A stretch of DNA of 10,000 nt from contig JAIWNQ010000251.1 of assembly GCA_020216745.1 (NCBI GenBank), positions 1 to 10,000 on the forward strand, given 5' to 3'. Source of the DNA: Candidatus Hydrogenedens sp. (GTDB lineage: Bacteria; Hydrogenedentota; Hydrogenedentia; Hydrogenedentales; Hydrogenedentaceae). Below the pieces are notes generated by a model, which was not told where the DNA came from, searched no databases, and saw only the letters and a list, made by a program, of their open reading frames with translations. This document shows positions 1-6,690 of the stretch, piece by piece (position 1 is the first letter of the stretch; each line of letters starts with the position of its first letter). The position numbers and the translations under genes were made by a program.

Positions 1-57
1 TTTTAATAGTATTTTTTTGTAAAAACTCTACGTTACCATTATAGACTTATCTTGTCC

Positions 58-1191
58 CTAAAACAACCCTACTTTTGAAAAATTTGTATTTTCTGGATTA
101 GGTAAGCCACAATAATCTTCTACAAGTGAAAAAAGATAATCCATTATATTCAATGGAACATCTTCATTAATTTCAATATTTAGCATTAATCCGCCTTCAG
201 GCAAATAGAACGCATCGAAGATTTCATCAATATGCTTTTTAATATCTGCCTTTTCTGCGACGGGAAATAATTGACGGTCAAGGTCGAGGTTAATAGCCAC
301 TTTATGGAACACATGTTCACGTAAGGGTTGAATACCATTGGCACGGGACTGAGGATTAAGTAGAGTTATTCCTAACTCGATGAGGTCCTGTATGATGGGC
401 AATATATGCCCATCAGAATGTAGATACACAGGGATACTTCGTTTTTTTGCTTCGCCAGCTGTGATTTCATAACCTGGTCTTACATATCTATTCCACAACT
501 CTTTACTAACTGGCAAATTATTCTGTATTCCCAAATCTTCTGCAAGTCCCAAAAAAGGTGTACCTAAATCTAATATCTTTTTGACAGAATAATTGTTATA
601 TTGCATAATAATTTCCATCAATTCTCCCAGTCGAGGTTCACCTATAAGCATGTCTAACATAAAATTTTCAAAGCCACGTAAGTCCCACATTAACATAAAA
701 TGAAATCCATGAGGTAATGCAAAATCGGGCGAGAATAAGCCCTGTTCCTTTTTCTTTTGAATTTCTTTTGCTATCCCATCCCAATCTTTAGGTCCTAAAA
801 TGCCATCGGTTTCTGGGTTGGGGATATGTTTTTTCCATTCCTCGAAATTATCCCAATGTTCGAGTGGATGTCCTGCTACTTTACCTACCATACCACCATG
901 TAAATTTTTCCAGACACATCCCCAACAATCAGTCACTTCCCCTTCTACATAAAAATCTTTATATTCCACAGGATTGTTTTCATCAACTCTATCATATTGT
1001 GGAAATAATCGTTTATGCTTTTCCATAATCTCATTGATGGCTGTTTTATATTTAGTTAAGCAGGCAGGTAAAAAAAAGACCTGCACCGGAACCCACTTAG
1101 GATAATCATAAAACATCATCCGCTTTATATTTTCACCTTGTGGTGATAAACCTACGTACGAGGTGTCATACTGCATAAAAGATGGCTTCAT
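58..1191 (-). CDS. Uroporphyrinogen decarboxylase (URO-D) superfamily protein, methyltransferase-like
   Basis: A 377-residue cytoplasmic protein with no signal peptide or membrane segment, the usual length for URO-D-fold proteins. Family landmarks are a DCWGCVW segment (residues 88-94), an EDLGIQ...RYVRP stretch (218-239) that follows the pattern of this superfamily before the active-site strand, the HSDGH motif (258-262), and GITLLNP (274-280). True HemE converts uroporphyrinogen III to coproporphyrinogen III. Distant paralogues such as MtaA and CmuA move methyl groups from corrinoid proteins using a zinc site built on His-x-Cys. Here that Cys position is Asp (HSDG), so the classical zinc site looks incomplete and the reaction is unknown. 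The ATG at 1191 has only purine-rich sequence upstream (GAGGAA about 12 bases away). It is divergent from the symporter operon, which suggests shared regulation or substrate. Superfamily assignment is firm; function is not. A heme-biosynthesis role is unlikely. Confidence 0.85.
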   Translation of the reverse strand: MKPSFMQYDTSYVGLSPQGENIKRMMFYDYPKWVPVQVFFLPACLTKYKTAINEIMEKHKRLFPQYDRVDENNPVEYKDFYVEGEVTDCWGCVWKNLHGGMVGKVAGHPLEHWDNFEEWKKHIPNPETDGILGPKDWDGIAKEIQKKKEQGLFSPDFALPHGFHFMLMWDLRGFENFMLDMLIGEPRLGELMEIIMQYNNYSVKKILDLGTPFLGLAEDLGIQNNLPVSKELWNRYVRPGYEITAGEAKKRSIPVYLHSDGHILPIIQDLIELGITLLNPQSRANGIQPLREHVFHKVAINLDLDRQLFPVAEKADIKKHIDEIFDAFYLPEGGLMLNIEINEDVPLNIMDYLFSLVEDYCGLPNPENTNFSKVGLF

Positions 1192-1379
1192 TTCTTTATC
1201 ACATTCCTCTGGTTACCAAGTATATAATTTCATCTGAATGTTTGATTCATATTATCTTTTATCTCTGATATGTTTTGCATTTGTGTAACTGTATTTTTAA
1301 TTTTAATGTGACTTGTTCTGCTGTTTTTGAATAGAAGTGTAGTCTAAATTTTTTTTGTTGATTTTATGTAAAACCATTT

Positions 1380-1408
1380 TTCGCAATTCAAGTCTCTTTT
1401 GATATACT
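1380..1408 (+). promoter_or_regulatory. Candidate distal sigma70 promoter of symporter operon
   Basis: A -35-like TTCGCA (1380-1385, 4 of 6 matches to TTGACA) is followed after 17 bases by TATACT (1403-1408, 5 of 6 matches to TATAAT). It would give a leader of roughly 85-90 bases. Such matches are common by chance in AT-rich DNA. Confidence 0.3.
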
Positions 1409-1433
1409 ATTTGGAATTGGGGCGTCAACAGTT

Positions 1434-1461
1434 TTGAAACAATATTAGTAACAATTAAAAT
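1434..1461 (+). promoter_or_regulatory. Candidate proximal sigma70 promoter of symporter operon
   Basis: TTGAAA (1434-1439, 5 of 6 matches to the -35 consensus) and TAAAAT (1456-1461, 5 of 6 matches to the -10 consensus) are separated by 16 bases. Transcription would start around 1468, leaving a leader of about 35 bases that contains the ribosome binding site at 1489-1495. This is the better of the two candidate promoters here. Its -10 box is the first six bases of a 15-bp unit that is tandemly duplicated. Confidence 0.4.
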
Positions 1462-1485
1462 AACTCAACCTAAAATAACTCAACC
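1456..1485. repeat. Perfect 15-bp tandem duplication
   Basis: TAAAATAACTCAACC occurs twice head to tail with no mismatch (1456-1470 and 1471-1485), immediately upstream of the ribosome binding site of the symporter gene. Each copy begins with a -10-like TAAAAT. Replication slippage could change the copy number and so alter promoter geometry or leader length. Confidence 0.9.
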
Positions 1486-1488
1486 ATA

Positions 1489-1495
1489 AAAGGAG
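1489..1495 (+). promoter_or_regulatory. Ribosome binding site fixing a GTG start
   Basis: AAAGGAG lies seven bases before the GTG at 1503. This is a near-ideal Shine-Dalgarno spacing, and it decides for GTG as the initiation codon of the symporter gene. Confidence 0.85.
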
Positions 1496-1502
1496 TTTTG
1501 TC

Positions 1503-3074
1503 GTGGTTGAATATGTAACACTGCATTGGATAGACCTGACCATCATCGGCGTATATATGGTAGGATGTTTCCTATTAGGAACTTTTACCAGCAAATATAT
1601 TGAGAATGCGGGCGACTTTTTCATTGCGGGTAAAGCGTTACCTTTCTGGGCAATTGCCTTCTCAATTGTTGTAAGTGATATTGGTGCTTTGGATTTTGTA
1701 GGTGTTGCGGGAAATGCATACCGATATGGTGTCTCAGCGGCAAATTTTGATTGGTTAGGTTCTATGCCTGCGATGGTATTTGCAGCATTTATATTCGTTC
1801 CTTATTTTTGGAGGTCAGGAGTATTTACCATCCCTGAGTTCTTAGGTCGAAGATATAATTCAGCTGTGCAGATTATAAATGCATTAATATGGACCTCAGT
1901 TATGTTATTGTCCTTGATGATTATGCTTTGGACAACTGCTGATGATTTGGTATATACCATTTTAGGATATAAACCCATATATACAGTTTGGGTTATGGCA
2001 GGTGTAACAGGATTTTATACCTTTGCAGGCGGTCTTTCCGCAGTCGTTATGACGGATGTGGTGCAATTGGTTGTAATGTATGTAGGTGGATTGGGCTTAT
2101 TGGCGTTGAGTTTATGGGAAGTAGGTGGATGGGGGGTAATGCGTGCAAAAATAGAGGCTCTCGGTCCTGAGTATGCAAATCATTTTACAATCCTTTTACC
2201 TAATAGCATTGAAAATCCTTTTCCATGGACTGGTATTGTTTTCGGTTTAGGCATTGTGTTGGCGATTGCTTATATGAGTGGAAATCAGGCAATTGTTCAC
2301 CGCACATTAGGTGCCCGTTCAGAATGGGATGCAAAGGCGGGGATGCTTATGGCTGGGTTTTTAAAATCATTTATCCCGCTTATGGTTGCATTGCCAGGAC
2401 TTTGTGCTATTGTATATCTGCATGAACGGAATATTATCCTTCATGAGCAAGACAAAGTAATTCCGACAATGATTCGAATGATGTTACCCCCAGGACTTCG
2501 TGGGCTTATGTTTGCCGCATTATTTGCAGCGTTAATGTCCAGTATTTCAGGAACGTTAAGTTCTGCGTCTACTATCTTTGTTACGGATATTTTTAATAAA
2601 TTGTGGACGTTAGGAAAAGGACGTTCTTTAGACGAGAAGCAGGCTTTATATGTTGGAAGAGGTTTTACTCTATTTTTAATTATTTCCAGTGCTTTGTTTG
2701 CAGAGCAAATTTCGCGGGTAGGTGGTATATATAACTTCATCCAAACAATCTTATCATTGTTTCAGGGTCCATCTTTGGCTGTGCTTCTACTCGGTATTAT
2801 GTGGAAACGAGCGACAGGTTGGGGAGGATTGGCAGGTCTGGTTTTGGGGGTTTTCTTCTGCTTCGTGCTTTGGTGTGTACCGAATCTTTTCCCAGCAGAA
2901 GACCCATTCCTTTTTGTTTCGATGTGGTCTTTTGTATTTTCCCTAATTGTTATTGTGATTGTTAGTTTGCTTACACCCCCTGAATCTGAGGAAAAAATCC
3001 GCGGATTGGTTTGGGGCTCGGTAGTTCATGATACAAAAGCACAACAGGCTCTCGCAGAAAGGATTCAGTCATGA
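1503..3074 (+). CDS. Sodium:solute symporter family (SSF) transporter, SGLT-like
   Basis: A 523-residue polytopic inner-membrane protein, full length for the SSF family, which couples solute uptake to sodium. Hydrophobic segments run from about residue 12 to 490, compatible with 13-14 helices. Diagnostic stretches are SGVFTIPEFLGRRYN (105-119), typical of the sugar-type branch; GGLSAVVMTDVVQ (176-188), the family signature region; and the serine-rich helix near 336-362 (AALMSSISGTLSSAST), where the family's Na2-site hydroxyl ligands lie. The substrate cannot be read from this; the PEFLGRR style favours sugars or sugar-like polyols but does not prove it. The GTG start is set by a strong ribosome binding site. 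The stop overlaps the next gene's ATG (ATGA), implying translational coupling with the small membrane protein behind it. Family confidence is very high. Confidence 0.95.
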   Translation: MVEYVTLHWIDLTIIGVYMVGCFLLGTFTSKYIENAGDFFIAGKALPFWAIAFSIVVSDIGALDFVGVAGNAYRYGVSAANFDWLGSMPAMVFAAFIFVPYFWRSGVFTIPEFLGRRYNSAVQIINALIWTSVMLLSLMIMLWTTADDLVYTILGYKPIYTVWVMAGVTGFYTFAGGLSAVVMTDVVQLVVMYVGGLGLLALSLWEVGGWGVMRAKIEALGPEYANHFTILLPNSIENPFPWTGIVFGLGIVLAIAYMSGNQAIVHRTLGARSEWDAKAGMLMAGFLKSFIPLMVALPGLCAIVYLHERNIILHEQDKVIPTMIRMMLPPGLRGLMFAALFAALMSSISGTLSSASTIFVTDIFNKLWTLGKGRSLDEKQALYVGRGFTLFLIISSALFAEQISRVGGIYNFIQTILSLFQGPSLAVLLLGIMWKRATGWGGLAGLVLGVFFCFVLWCVPNLFPAEDPFLFVSMWSFVFSLIVIVIVSLLTPPESEEKIRGLVWGSVVHDTKAQQALAERIQS

Positions 3075-3523
3075 TTAACCGCACACATTTAAAACACTTT
3101 AATTTGTTTTTCCTATCTCTTCTTATAATTACAGTTTTGATGACAGCTTCCAATAATGTCTATGCACAGGAAAATTCGGCAAAGGATTTGGATGTTCCTA
3201 AGGTTGAAGTATCATTTATTTTTCATCTTGCAGATAAGGTCGTAGATGGTTGGCTCGCTTTTTTAGACTGGTTAGGCAGAGTTTTTGACCCAATTGTAAG
3301 CCCTATATTTAAGCCTATCAATAGGTTTTTAGAGAAAACATATCAACCATGGGCAAAAATCTGTGCACTGGGTATGTTTTTGGGGACGATGCTTTGGGTG
3401 TGTTTTGGGATGAAAAAGGAATACGTAAATTTAGGAAGAACAAATGAAAGTTTATGGACTGATTTGAGAATTTGGACGATTATTTCTATGCTTCCCCATA
3501 TTATAGTTTATTTTTACTTTTAA
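3071..3523 (+). CDS. Small secreted/membrane-anchored protein of symporter operon, function unknown
   Basis: A 150-residue protein that I cannot assign to a named family. It starts with a clear export signal: basic N-terminus, hydrophobic core at about 11-27, and a likely cleavage after VYA (residue 32). A tryptophan- and proline-containing, mildly amphipathic region follows (48-92: FHLADKVVDGWLAFLDWLG, then PIVSPIFKPINRFLE). Two C-terminal membrane helices lie at about 96-114 and 129-149, and the protein ends in aromatic YFYF. The ATG overlaps the symporter stop by 4 bp, so the two proteins are probably made in matching amounts. The simplest inference is an accessory subunit or assembly partner of the symporter; small partner proteins are known for some SSF members, but I see no match to them. 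The gene is surely real given signal peptide, coupling and frame. Confidence 0.8.
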   Translation: MINRTHLKHFNLFFLSLLIITVLMTASNNVYAQENSAKDLDVPKVEVSFIFHLADKVVDGWLAFLDWLGRVFDPIVSPIFKPINRFLEKTYQPWAKICALGMFLGTMLWVCFGMKKEYVNLGRTNESLWTDLRIWTIISMLPHIIVYFYF

Positions 3524-3539
3524 TAATAGGAGAGAAAAG

Positions 3540-3836
3540 ATGTCAGAAGAACAAAAACCGACTACTGACCAGCAACAACGTTCAGAAATGCATCGAATCG
3601 ATGATGTTCGGAATACAGGCGTGCAGTTAGCTCGACGTGATGCGGAATTATATATTGCATTAGGAATTTTCATTGTTGCATTAGGGTTGCCTGTTATTTT
3701 CGGAACAGTTTTTACATTACAATCAGGGGATATTCGGCCTGCCGTTGTTAATTTCATTTGTGGTCTTGTGATGACACTTATCGGTGTTGGATCTATATTC
3801 TACGGTTTTGTTATTCGGAAAAGAATTGCCTCGTGA
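3540..3836 (+). CDS. Small two-helix membrane protein of symporter operon, function unknown
   Basis: A 98-residue protein with a charged, glutamine-rich cytoplasmic-looking N-terminus (1-36) and two hydrophobic helices (about 37-58 and 68-91), ending in a basic tail (RKRIAS). Positive charges before the first helix and after the second suggest both ends face the cytoplasm. A good ribosome binding site (AGGAGAG, 3528-3534) precedes the ATG, and only 16 bases separate it from the previous stop. The last codons overlap the next gene through GTGA. I do not recognise a family. Context suggests an accessory component of the transport unit. Confidence 0.75.
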   Translation: MSEEQKPTTDQQQRSEMHRIDDVRNTGVQLARRDAELYIALGIFIVALGLPVIFGTVFTLQSGDIRPAVVNFICGLVMTLIGVGSIFYGFVIRKRIAS

Positions 3837-4444
3837 ATATATCTATACCTGTTGGCTATATTCCATTGCGATATAGTGAGAGGGAGGTTCCTTTACATCT
3901 ACCTGTGCCATGGCTTTACCGTTTGCGATTAAAATGGATATACCCCATATTTTCCATTTTTGGTCAAACTTCTCCTCTACCAGTCCAAAATTTACCACGT
4001 TATGAGCTTGTTGCCTGGCCTACATTTATTGTTCGTTTTCGGCTGTGTTCAGGGAAAGAAAAGATGCAAGAAACATTTATTGCTGTGGATGCATGGTCAA
4101 AAACAACAGCTCGGTTTGAACGTATGCGTGATGTCCATGAGAATCCTGAAATAAATTATCACCTCATTGTCGAACCCAACATTTCTTTAGATGAAGTAAA
4201 GCAAATTGCAGAGTATAACTTAATGCAACAACTGTTACGTCAACGAGGCATGAAAACAACACCAGATGAGGTCACCTCCGATGTGTATCAACTGGTTTAT
4301 ACTCCTATCTGGGCTTGCTATTTCCCTCGAACATTTTATTCATTAGACGTCCGATTATTAGATGGCTACTCTGGTGAAAAATTAGGTCCACAAATACGTA
4401 GTGCCTTCTTAAATGCACTTATTTATCAAAAATTTGGGTCATGA
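3833..4444 (+). CDS. Uncharacterised 203-residue protein, last gene of symporter operon
   Basis: I start this gene at the GTG at 3833, in a GTGA overlap with the previous stop. An in-frame ATG 75 bases upstream would bury 25 residues inside the preceding gene and adds an unlikely Cys-rich leader. The protein has no signal peptide or clear membrane helix, though residues 23-45 are aromatic and basic (PVPWLYRLRLKWIYPIF) and could lie on the membrane surface. The middle holds a strand-rich part (56-95) and a helix (119-139, DEVKQIAEYNLMQQLLRQRG). The end, VYTPIWACYF...YSLDVRLLDGYSGEKLG (156-185), resembles the generic pattern of small beta domains in which an aromatic strand leads to a Gly-rich turn. 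I do not recognise a family. Coupling to the symporter genes implies a shared role. Its 3' end overlaps the convergent DUF4130 gene by 26 bp. Confidence 0.7.
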   Translation: MNISIPVGYIPLRYSEREVPLHLPVPWLYRLRLKWIYPIFSIFGQTSPLPVQNLPRYELVAWPTFIVRFRLCSGKEKMQETFIAVDAWSKTTARFERMRDVHENPEINYHLIVEPNISLDEVKQIAEYNLMQQLLRQRGMKTTPDEVTSDVYQLVYTPIWACYFPRTFYSLDVRLLDGYSGEKLGPQIRSAFLNALIYQKFGS

Positions 4445-5189
4445 TGTCTTTAATCATTGTGTCTATAGATTCCTTATGTAAATAAGGAAGAGGTATTGCA
4501 TTACTCTTAAACTCGCTTACCCACGATTGAAATTTTAATGGGACATTCTGTTTTTGAAGTTTTTTATTTTTTCGTTGCTCAATACTTACCGTTTCAAAAT
4601 ACTGTCGCCATAAAGTCTGAAAATATACTTCCTCTGGCGTATCTGCAGGAAGTTTACCATTTACCTGTATGGTATAAAGTTTGCCATGCTCGGCATACAT
4701 GGCTTTATGTCGTTTTGTATCGTGCAGAATAATACGTTCGGTATTGAGCCGTTGTGAAAAATATAAAGTCAATGGAACAATCACGTCAAAATCAGAGGAG
4801 AACGAAGCATAAAGGTAATCACCTTCTATTTCCTTAAAACGGAGAAGTCCCTGCAACTTATGAATCTGTCGTTGTACTTGTCGGGCAATCCGTAAAATAT
4901 TGTAAACTGAAGGGGTATGTATGTTTTCTATTGGTCTATACTTTGTTTGAATGGATTGTCGGATAAATGTTTCAATAGAGGCAAGGTCAGCTGTTTCAGA
5001 AAGAAGATAATAGTAGATTGTTTTTTTAATAGTATTTGGACAGTGATGGAGTTCTCTGATAAGCTGGGAAATTGTTCTTTCTTCTTGTGAAGGGAATAAT
5101 TCATTGGTATCGTGGTCTGGTTTTTTATCTGTTAGCCAGTTCATATTGAAACAAATCCATTGCGTCAGTAGAGGTTTGAGTATTCTCAT
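4419..5189 (-). CDS. TIGR03915/DUF4130-type putative DNA repair protein, partner of radical SAM protein
   Basis: A soluble 256-residue protein. Family landmarks are IARQVQRQIHKLQGLLRF (101-118), YASFSSDFDV (127-136), RLNTERIILHDT (147-158), EEVYFQTLWRQYFETVSI (186-203) and the RKNKKLQKQNVPLKF tail (206-220). These match the family usually encoded beside a TIGR03916 radical SAM protein and, in other bacteria, linked or fused to a uracil-DNA-glycosylase-like domain; no such domain is here. Its activity is unknown, and a DNA repair or modification role is assumed from those links. The ATG at 5189 lies inside the upstream gene (65-bp overlap), with an in-frame stop at 5193-5195 that forbids a longer protein. 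A second ATG at 5144 would give 241 residues and a 20-bp overlap. The N-terminus looks shorter than that of relatives I recall, which begin with a Tyr-Asp-Gly-Ser-like strand. Confidence 0.85.
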   Translation of the reverse strand: MRILKPLLTQWICFNMNWLTDKKPDHDTNELFPSQEERTISQLIRELHHCPNTIKKTIYYYLLSETADLASIETFIRQSIQTKYRPIENIHTPSVYNILRIARQVQRQIHKLQGLLRFKEIEGDYLYASFSSDFDVIVPLTLYFSQRLNTERIILHDTKRHKAMYAEHGKLYTIQVNGKLPADTPEEVYFQTLWRQYFETVSIEQRKNKKLQKQNVPLKFQSWVSEFKSNAIPLPYLHKESIDTMIKDIMTQIFDK

Positions 5190-6396
5190 CTTTTAACTGT
5201 GTGGCTAACATGTGAGGACTATTTAAGGCTATCCCCCCATAATATTTCCCCTTAACAGTTATAAAATATTTTGCCCTCTTTATGGCGACTCCTAACTTTT
5301 TCAACATATCAAGGTCAAGTATTGTCCCTTTTCTTGCACGGAGAATTCGTTTTGCAGAAATAGGACCTATGCCTGGAACCCGCAAAAGCTGATTCAAATC
5401 TGCCTTTGTAATTTCGATAGGGAATAAGTGCAAATGATTTAGTGCCCACCACACTTTCGGGTCGAATTGTTCATTTAAATTGGGCTCTTGTTCGGATAGG
5501 ATTTCATCAATTGAAAAGCCATAAAAACGGAGGAGCCAGTCCGCTTGATAAAGTCGGTGTTCCCTCTGTAAAGGTGGTTTAGTGGTAATAGCGGGGAGGT
5601 AGGTATCCTCATTAATAGGCACGTATGCAGAATAATATACTCGTTTTAGTCGTTGTTTTTTATATAGATACTCTGTGAGTGTTAATATGACCCTATCACT
5701 TTCTGGACTTGCCCCTATAACCATTTGAGTACTTTGCCCACTACGGGCAAGGTATCCTTTTCCCCTATATGTATACATTAGACGTTCACGTATGCTATTA
5801 ACTTTCTGAATAGTATGGAGAATTTGGTTCATATCTTTTTGCGGGGCTAATTGTTGTAATGAAGATTGAGTTGGCAACTCGATATTGATACTCACTCTAT
5901 CTGCCCAGAGGATGGCTTCCTCAATAGCGTTGTCCTCAGCACCAGGTAAAATTTTTAAATGGATATAACCATTAAACTGATAACGGGTTCGCAGAATCTT
6001 TACAGTGTCTAACATCAACTCCATCGTGCGGTTTGGATTATGCATAATTCCAGAACTTAAAAATAGCCCTTCAATATAATTTCTACGATAAAACTCATAC
6101 GTAATCTTTGCTAACTCATCAGGTTGAATAAAGGTACGTTCAATATTGTTTTTGCAACGATTAACACAGTAAGCACAGTTATTGGTGCAATAATTTGTTT
6201 GTAATGTTTTTAATAAGGAAATACATCTTCCATCCGATGACCAACTATGACATAACCCTCCACTAAGAGTAGAACCTAATTTACCCAGCGTGGCATTCCT
6301 CTGAACACCACTTGAGGCACAAGAAACATCATATTTTGCCCCATTAACTAACAAGGACAATTTTTGAAGGGCAGACGGAGAATGTTTTATAAACAT
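5125..6396 (-). CDS. Putative DNA modification/repair radical SAM protein (TIGR03916 type)
   Basis: A 423-residue soluble protein, the usual length for the family. The radical SAM iron-sulfur motif C-x3-C-x2-C is intact (Cys70, Cys74, Cys77), with an extra Cys81. Family-specific stretches are KYDVSCASSG (21-30), SSDGRCISLLKTLQTN (53-68), RRNYIEGLFLSSG (104-116), GYIHLKILPGA (143-153), SINIELPT (169-176), LAPQKD (183-188), GQSTQMVIGASPESD (220-234), RVYYSAYVP (252-260) and REHRLYQADWLLRFYGF (278-294). A helix-hairpin-helix follows at about 336-353 (LLRVPGIGPISAKRILRA), a common nonspecific DNA-binding element. It should cleave S-adenosylmethionine to a 5'-deoxyadenosyl radical; the substrate is not known. 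It is the first gene of a two-gene unit with the DUF4130 protein. The ATG at 6396 has no visible Shine-Dalgarno sequence and a candidate promoter very close upstream. Confidence 0.93.
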   Translation of the reverse strand: MFIKHSPSALQKLSLLVNGAKYDVSCASSGVQRNATLGKLGSTLSGGLCHSWSSDGRCISLLKTLQTNYCTNNCAYCVNRCKNNIERTFIQPDELAKITYEFYRRNYIEGLFLSSGIMHNPNRTMELMLDTVKILRTRYQFNGYIHLKILPGAEDNAIEEAILWADRVSINIELPTQSSLQQLAPQKDMNQILHTIQKVNSIRERLMYTYRGKGYLARSGQSTQMVIGASPESDRVILTLTEYLYKKQRLKRVYYSAYVPINEDTYLPAITTKPPLQREHRLYQADWLLRFYGFSIDEILSEQEPNLNEQFDPKVWWALNHLHLFPIEITKADLNQLLRVPGIGPISAKRILRARKGTILDLDMLKKLGVAIKRAKYFITVKGKYYGGIALNSPHMLATQLKDENTQTSTDAMDLFQYELANR

Positions 6397-6423
6397 AACA
6401 ATAAACCAATATCTTTATCTATA

Positions 6424-6452
6424 ATCATAACACAAAAGATATAGTAGTGCAA
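6424..6452 (-). promoter_or_regulatory. Candidate sigma70 promoter of radical SAM gene
   Basis: Read on the minus strand, TTGCAC (6447-6452) is followed after exactly 17 bases by TATGAT (6424-6429). The -10 matches the consensus at 5 of 6 positions; the -35 matches only in TTG. The predicted start of transcription is about 20 bases before the ATG, giving a very short leader that lacks a Shine-Dalgarno sequence. Confidence 0.35.
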
Positions 6453-6672
6453 ATTTATTCACTATTATTGATGCCTTAAAATTAAAAATGCAATAGAGTA
6501 GATAGGATAGATGAAAAGAACGAGATGGACAGGCAATAGTAACACAAGACTCTCATTTCATCCTTTTCCAAAAGGTATCTGAGTAAATTTTTAATCTTTT
6601 CCGAATCAAGACCTCTTCATTGATAATCATCTGTGAAGCAAAATTTTATTTAAAGTTGTTATTAGAATCAGG

Positions 6673-6678
6673 TATAAT
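6673..6678 (+). promoter_or_regulatory. Candidate -10 box of secreted dockerin cluster
   Basis: A perfect TATAAT lies 12 bases before the earliest possible start codon (TTG at 6691). Without a matching -35 it is only a candidate. If used, transcription would begin about 6685, leaving a leader of few to about 30 bases depending on which start codon is real. Confidence 0.3.
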
Positions 6679-6690
6679 TAATATAAATTA

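Larger units (their letters stand above)
1192..1502. other. Divergent intergenic spacer, 311 bp
   Basis: Non-coding spacer between two divergently transcribed genes, strongly AT-rich, with an eight-T tract at 1349-1356. Facing the symporter operon it holds two candidate sigma70 promoters and a 15-bp tandem duplication, listed separately. Facing the URO-D gene I see only a weak -10-like element (TATACT on the minus strand, 1219-1224) without a convincing -35. No open frame with a ribosome binding site and no RNA gene was recognised. A short inverted repeat, TGAAT/ATTCA (1235-1249), is too weak to call an operator. Confidence 0.7.
6397..6690. other. Divergent intergenic spacer, 294 bp
   Basis: AT-rich non-coding stretch between the radical SAM gene and the secreted-protein cluster. 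It contains the candidate minus-strand promoter and, near the right end, a perfect TATAAT (6673-6678) that could serve the dockerin gene, though no good -35 is found 16-18 bases before it. An interrupted palindrome CCTTTT-CC-AAAAGG (6562-6575) is a possible protein-binding site. I found no convincing small gene or structured RNA. Confidence 0.6.

Noticed and set aside
1..57. Possible terminator downstream of the URO-D gene
   Set aside because: There are A/T runs but no stem that could form a convincing hairpin within the visible bases.
2441..2740. 99-codon minus-strand open frame inside the symporter gene
   Set aside because: It lies antisense to a confident SSF coding region, lacks a family resemblance and is explained as a shadow frame.
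3452..3757. 101-codon minus-strand open frame over the small membrane protein genes
   Set aside because: It is antisense to two genes supported by a signal peptide, ribosome binding site and tight operon spacing.
3758..3832. Upstream ATG extension of the 203-residue gene
   Set aside because: It would place 25 residues inside the preceding gene. The GTG at 3833 forms a typical GTGA coupling with that gene's stop and gives a more sensible N-terminus.
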